This document shows, piece by piece, positions 4,808 through 6,632 of a stretch of DNA of 6,632 bases. The stretch comes from Bordetella parapertussis (GTDB lineage: Bacteria; Pseudomonadota; Gammaproteobacteria; Burkholderiales; Burkholderiaceae_C): positions 1-6,632 of the forward strand of contig CAMBXY010000080.1 of assembly GCA_945871945.1 (NCBI GenBank), written 5' to 3'. Every line of letters starts with the position of its first letter. Within the stretch, counting starts at the first letter, position 1. The notes below the pieces were generated by a model. It ran no database searches, was not told the DNA's origin, and saw only the letters and a program-made list of their open reading frames with translations. Position numbers and translations under genes: made by a program.

Positions 4808-6493
4808 ATGACTCCCCAAGATTTGCTCGAACAATTCGGCCCTCGCGAAGCAATGGAATACGACCTGGTGGTGGTGGGCGGAGGACCAGGAGGTTTGGCC
4901 ACAGCGATTCGTCTGAAACAACTTTGCAACGATAAAGGCCAAGACTTATCGGTGGTGGTTTTAGAAAAGGGGTCTGAACCGGGCGCACATATTTTGTCGG
5001 GCGCGGTGATGGACCCGCGTGCCATGGATGAATTGTTCCCCGATTGGAAAGCGCGGGGTGCGCCTTTGAACCAAGCGGTGACTGATGACGAGTTGCTGAT
5101 CCTGTCGGAACAAAGTTCTTCCACAGTGCCCTCATGGCTAATGCCACGCAATTTTCACAATGATGGATGCTATGTAGTGTCACTCAGCAATGTCACCAAA
5201 TGGCTGGCCCAACAAGCCGAGGCGATGGGGGTGGAAATCTTTCCAGGCTTCACCGCAGCCGAAGTGCTTTACAACGACGACGGATCTGTGAAAGGCGTGG
5301 CCACCGGCCATGTGGGACTGGGCAAAGATGGTTTGCCCACCGACAACTTTCAACTCGGCATGGAGCTGCATGCCAAGTACACCGTGTTTGCTGAAGGTGC
5401 GCGTGGACATTTGGGCAAGCAAGTCATTGAGCGTTTCAAACTCAACCAAGGTAAAGACACACAAACCTTTGCCATTGGTATCAAAGAATCATGGGAAGTC
5501 GACCCTTCGCTTGCCAAGCCGGGGCTGGTGGTGCACACCTCGGGCTGGCCCATCGAAGACAACAGCTTTGGTGGCGGCTTTCTCTACCATCTTGAGGACA
5601 ACAAAGTCACTTTGGGTTTTGTGTTGGGCCTCGATTACACCAACACCTATATGAATCCTTTCGAGGAAATGCAACGCTGGAAAACACATCCCAGCATTGC
5701 CAAACATTTGAAGGGCGGCAAGCGCATTGGCTATGGCGCTCGCGCCATCAACAACGGCACACCCCAAGCACTGCCTAAAACCGTGTTCCCGGGTGGCGCA
5801 CTCATAGGCTGCGATGCGGGTTACTTGAATGCCGCTCGCATCAAAGGCAGCCATGCAGCCATCAAGTCGGGCATGTTGGCGGCTGAAGCGGCTTTTGTGG
5901 CTATTGCTGAAGGCCGCGCCCATGACGAACTCACTGCCTACCCCACCCATTTTGAAAACAGCTGGCTCTACCAAGAATTGCACCAAACCCGCAATTTCAA
6001 AAACTGGTTCAAAAAAGGAAAATGGGTGGGCCAACTCATGACGGGTATCGAGCAATTTGCTTTACCCAAAATCGGCATCAGCACGCCGCCGTGGACGCTG
6101 CACAACCACAAAGCGGACCACAACAGCTTGAAACCTGCCACGCAGTGTGCACACATTCAATACCCCAAGCCCGATGGCGTCTTGAGCTTTGACAAACTCT
6201 CTAGCGTCTTCATCAGCAACACCAACCATGAAGAAAACCAACCGGCACACTTGACCCTCAAAGACAGCCATGTGCCGGTCAATATCAACCTGGCCAACTA
6301 CGACGGACCCGAGGGCCGCTACTGCCCTGCCGGCGTTTACGAGTACATCAAAACCGCTGAAGGCAATGACCAGTTGCAAATCAATGCGCAAAACTGTGTG
6401 CATTGCAAAACTTGTGATATCAAAGACCCCACGCAAAACATTGTGTGGGTCACGCCCGAGGGCGGCGGTGGCCCCAACTACGCAGGCATGTGA
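4808..6493 (+). CDS. etfQO: Electron transfer flavoprotein-ubiquinone oxidoreductase
   Basis: A complete 561-residue ETF-QO, close to the usual bacterial length of about 550. The FAD-binding dinucleotide motif is [16 protein letters not shown] (from residue 21; GxGxxG at 24-29), followed by [18 protein letters not shown], the [12 protein letters not shown] segment near 194-205, and the second FAD segment [30 protein letters not shown] near 331-360. The C-terminal 4Fe-4S domain has four cysteines, C506, C530, C533 and C536, in the [10 protein letters not shown] and [13 protein letters not shown] motifs. The enzyme is a monotopic protein on the inner face of the cytoplasmic membrane that takes electrons from ETF, reduced by acyl-CoA dehydrogenases, and reduces ubiquinone. 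ATG 4808 is preferred because [19 protein letters not shown] resembles relatives; it has no Shine-Dalgarno but a pyrimidine-rich CTTTCCT before it. M16 (4853) is the alternative. Confidence 0.97.
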   Translation: MTPQDLLEQFGPREAMEYDLVVVGGGPGGLATAIRLKQLCNDKGQDLSVVVLEKGSEPGAHILSGAVMDPRAMDELFPDWKARGAPLNQAVTDDELLILSEQSSSTVPSWLMPRNFHNDGCYVVSLSNVTKWLAQQAEAMGVEIFPGFTAAEVLYNDDGSVKGVATGHVGLGKDGLPTDNFQLGMELHAKYTVFAEGARGHLGKQVIERFKLNQGKDTQTFAIGIKESWEVDPSLAKPGLVVHTSGWPIEDNSFGGGFLYHLEDNKVTLGFVLGLDYTNTYMNPFEEMQRWKTHPSIAKHLKGGKRIGYGARAINNGTPQALPKTVFPGGALIGCDAGYLNAARIKGSHAAIKSGMLAAEAAFVAIAEGRAHDELTAYPTHFENSWLYQELHQTRNFKNWFKKGKWVGQLMTGIEQFALPKIGISTPPWTLHNHKADHNSLKPATQCAHIQYPKPDGVLSFDKLSSVFISNTNHEENQPAHLTLKDSHVPVNINLANYDGPEGRYCPAGVYEYIKTAEGNDQLQINAQNCVHCKTCDIKDPTQNIVWVTPEGGGGPNYAGM

Positions 6494-6495
6494 CC

Positions 6496-6632
6496 ATGAC
6501 CAAATACCACGCAGAACATACTTGGGTACGCACTGAAAGCGACTACGCTTGGGTGGGCATCACCGTCCATGCCCAAGAGACCTTGGGAGACATTGTGTTT
6601 GTTGAACTGCCTGCTGTGGGTGCCAGCTTTGC
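6496..6632 (+). CDS. gcvH: Glycine cleavage system H-protein-like, N-terminal fragment
   Basis: The first 45 codons of a gene cut by the right window edge. The sequence [12 protein letters not shown], then [25 protein letters not shown], is the N-terminal half of a GcvH fold (lipoyl-carrier of glycine cleavage, shuttling the aminomethyl group between P, T and L proteins). The lipoylated lysine region lies beyond the window and must be present for function. The ATG is 2 bases after the ETF-QO stop, with a weak AGG (6484-6486) inside the end of that gene, so the two are probably cotranscribed. GcvH is usually next to gcvT and gcvP, and no gcvT lies here; whether gcvP follows is not visible. A GcvH-like lipoate carrier with another role is the alternative. 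Confidence 0.88.
   Translation, partial: MTKYHAEHTWVRTESDYAWVGITVHAQETLGDIVFVELPAVGASF

Noticed and set aside
5489..6055. Minus-strand open frame of 188 codons inside ETF-QO
   Set aside because: It is antisense to a highly conserved part of ETF-QO, with no recognisable protein motif.

Overview
The window looks like ordinary chromosome from a betaproteobacterium, most likely Burkholderiales/Comamonadaceae. This rests on the style of the proteins (ScoAB, ETF-QO with an N-terminus of the MTx[10 protein letters not shown] type, GabD C-terminus), the moderate GC of the coding DNA and very AT-rich gaps between some genes. No phage, transposon, CRISPR, tRNA or rRNA signal is visible, and I do not see an obviously new multi-gene system. 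The theme is short-chain acyl-CoA and ketoacid catabolism with electron delivery to the quinone pool, accompanied by two small transcription regulators.

Layout, left to right. Positions 1-171 are the C-terminal end of a succinate-semialdehyde dehydrogenase (gabD, + strand). A 125-bp stretch with only 21 G/C (172-296) leads into a small winged-helix regulator (297-644, +). Converging on it with a 7-bp gap is a two-gene minus-strand operon, scoA (1293-2000) then scoB (652-1290), encoding a 3-oxoacid CoA-transferase that exchanges CoA between succinyl-CoA and acetoacetate-type acids; scoA begins with TTG behind a strong Shine-Dalgarno. Divergent from scoA across 92 bp is a CxxC-containing AhpD/carboxymuconolactone-decarboxylase-like protein (2093-2671, +).

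That gene meets a TetR-family regulator (2676-3350, -) tail to tail with 4 bp between the stop codons. An imperfect 20-bp palindrome with GGT/ACC ends lies just upstream of the TetR start and is a candidate autoregulatory operator. Upstream on the same strand, but separated by an AT-rich gap, are a short-chain dehydrogenase (3894-4676, -) and a hotdog acyl-CoA thioesterase (3478-3897, -) that share an ATGA stop/start overlap.

Divergent from the dehydrogenase across 131 bp is a complete electron-transfer-flavoprotein:ubiquinone oxidoreductase (4808-6493, +), followed after 2 bp by the start of a glycine-cleavage H-protein-like gene (6496 to the window edge, +). ETF-QO would pass electrons from acyl-CoA dehydrogenases (via ETF) to ubiquinone, while ScoAB, the dehydrogenase and the thioesterase would handle CoA esters. 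That they share one pathway is inferred from proximity and is not shown by the sequence.
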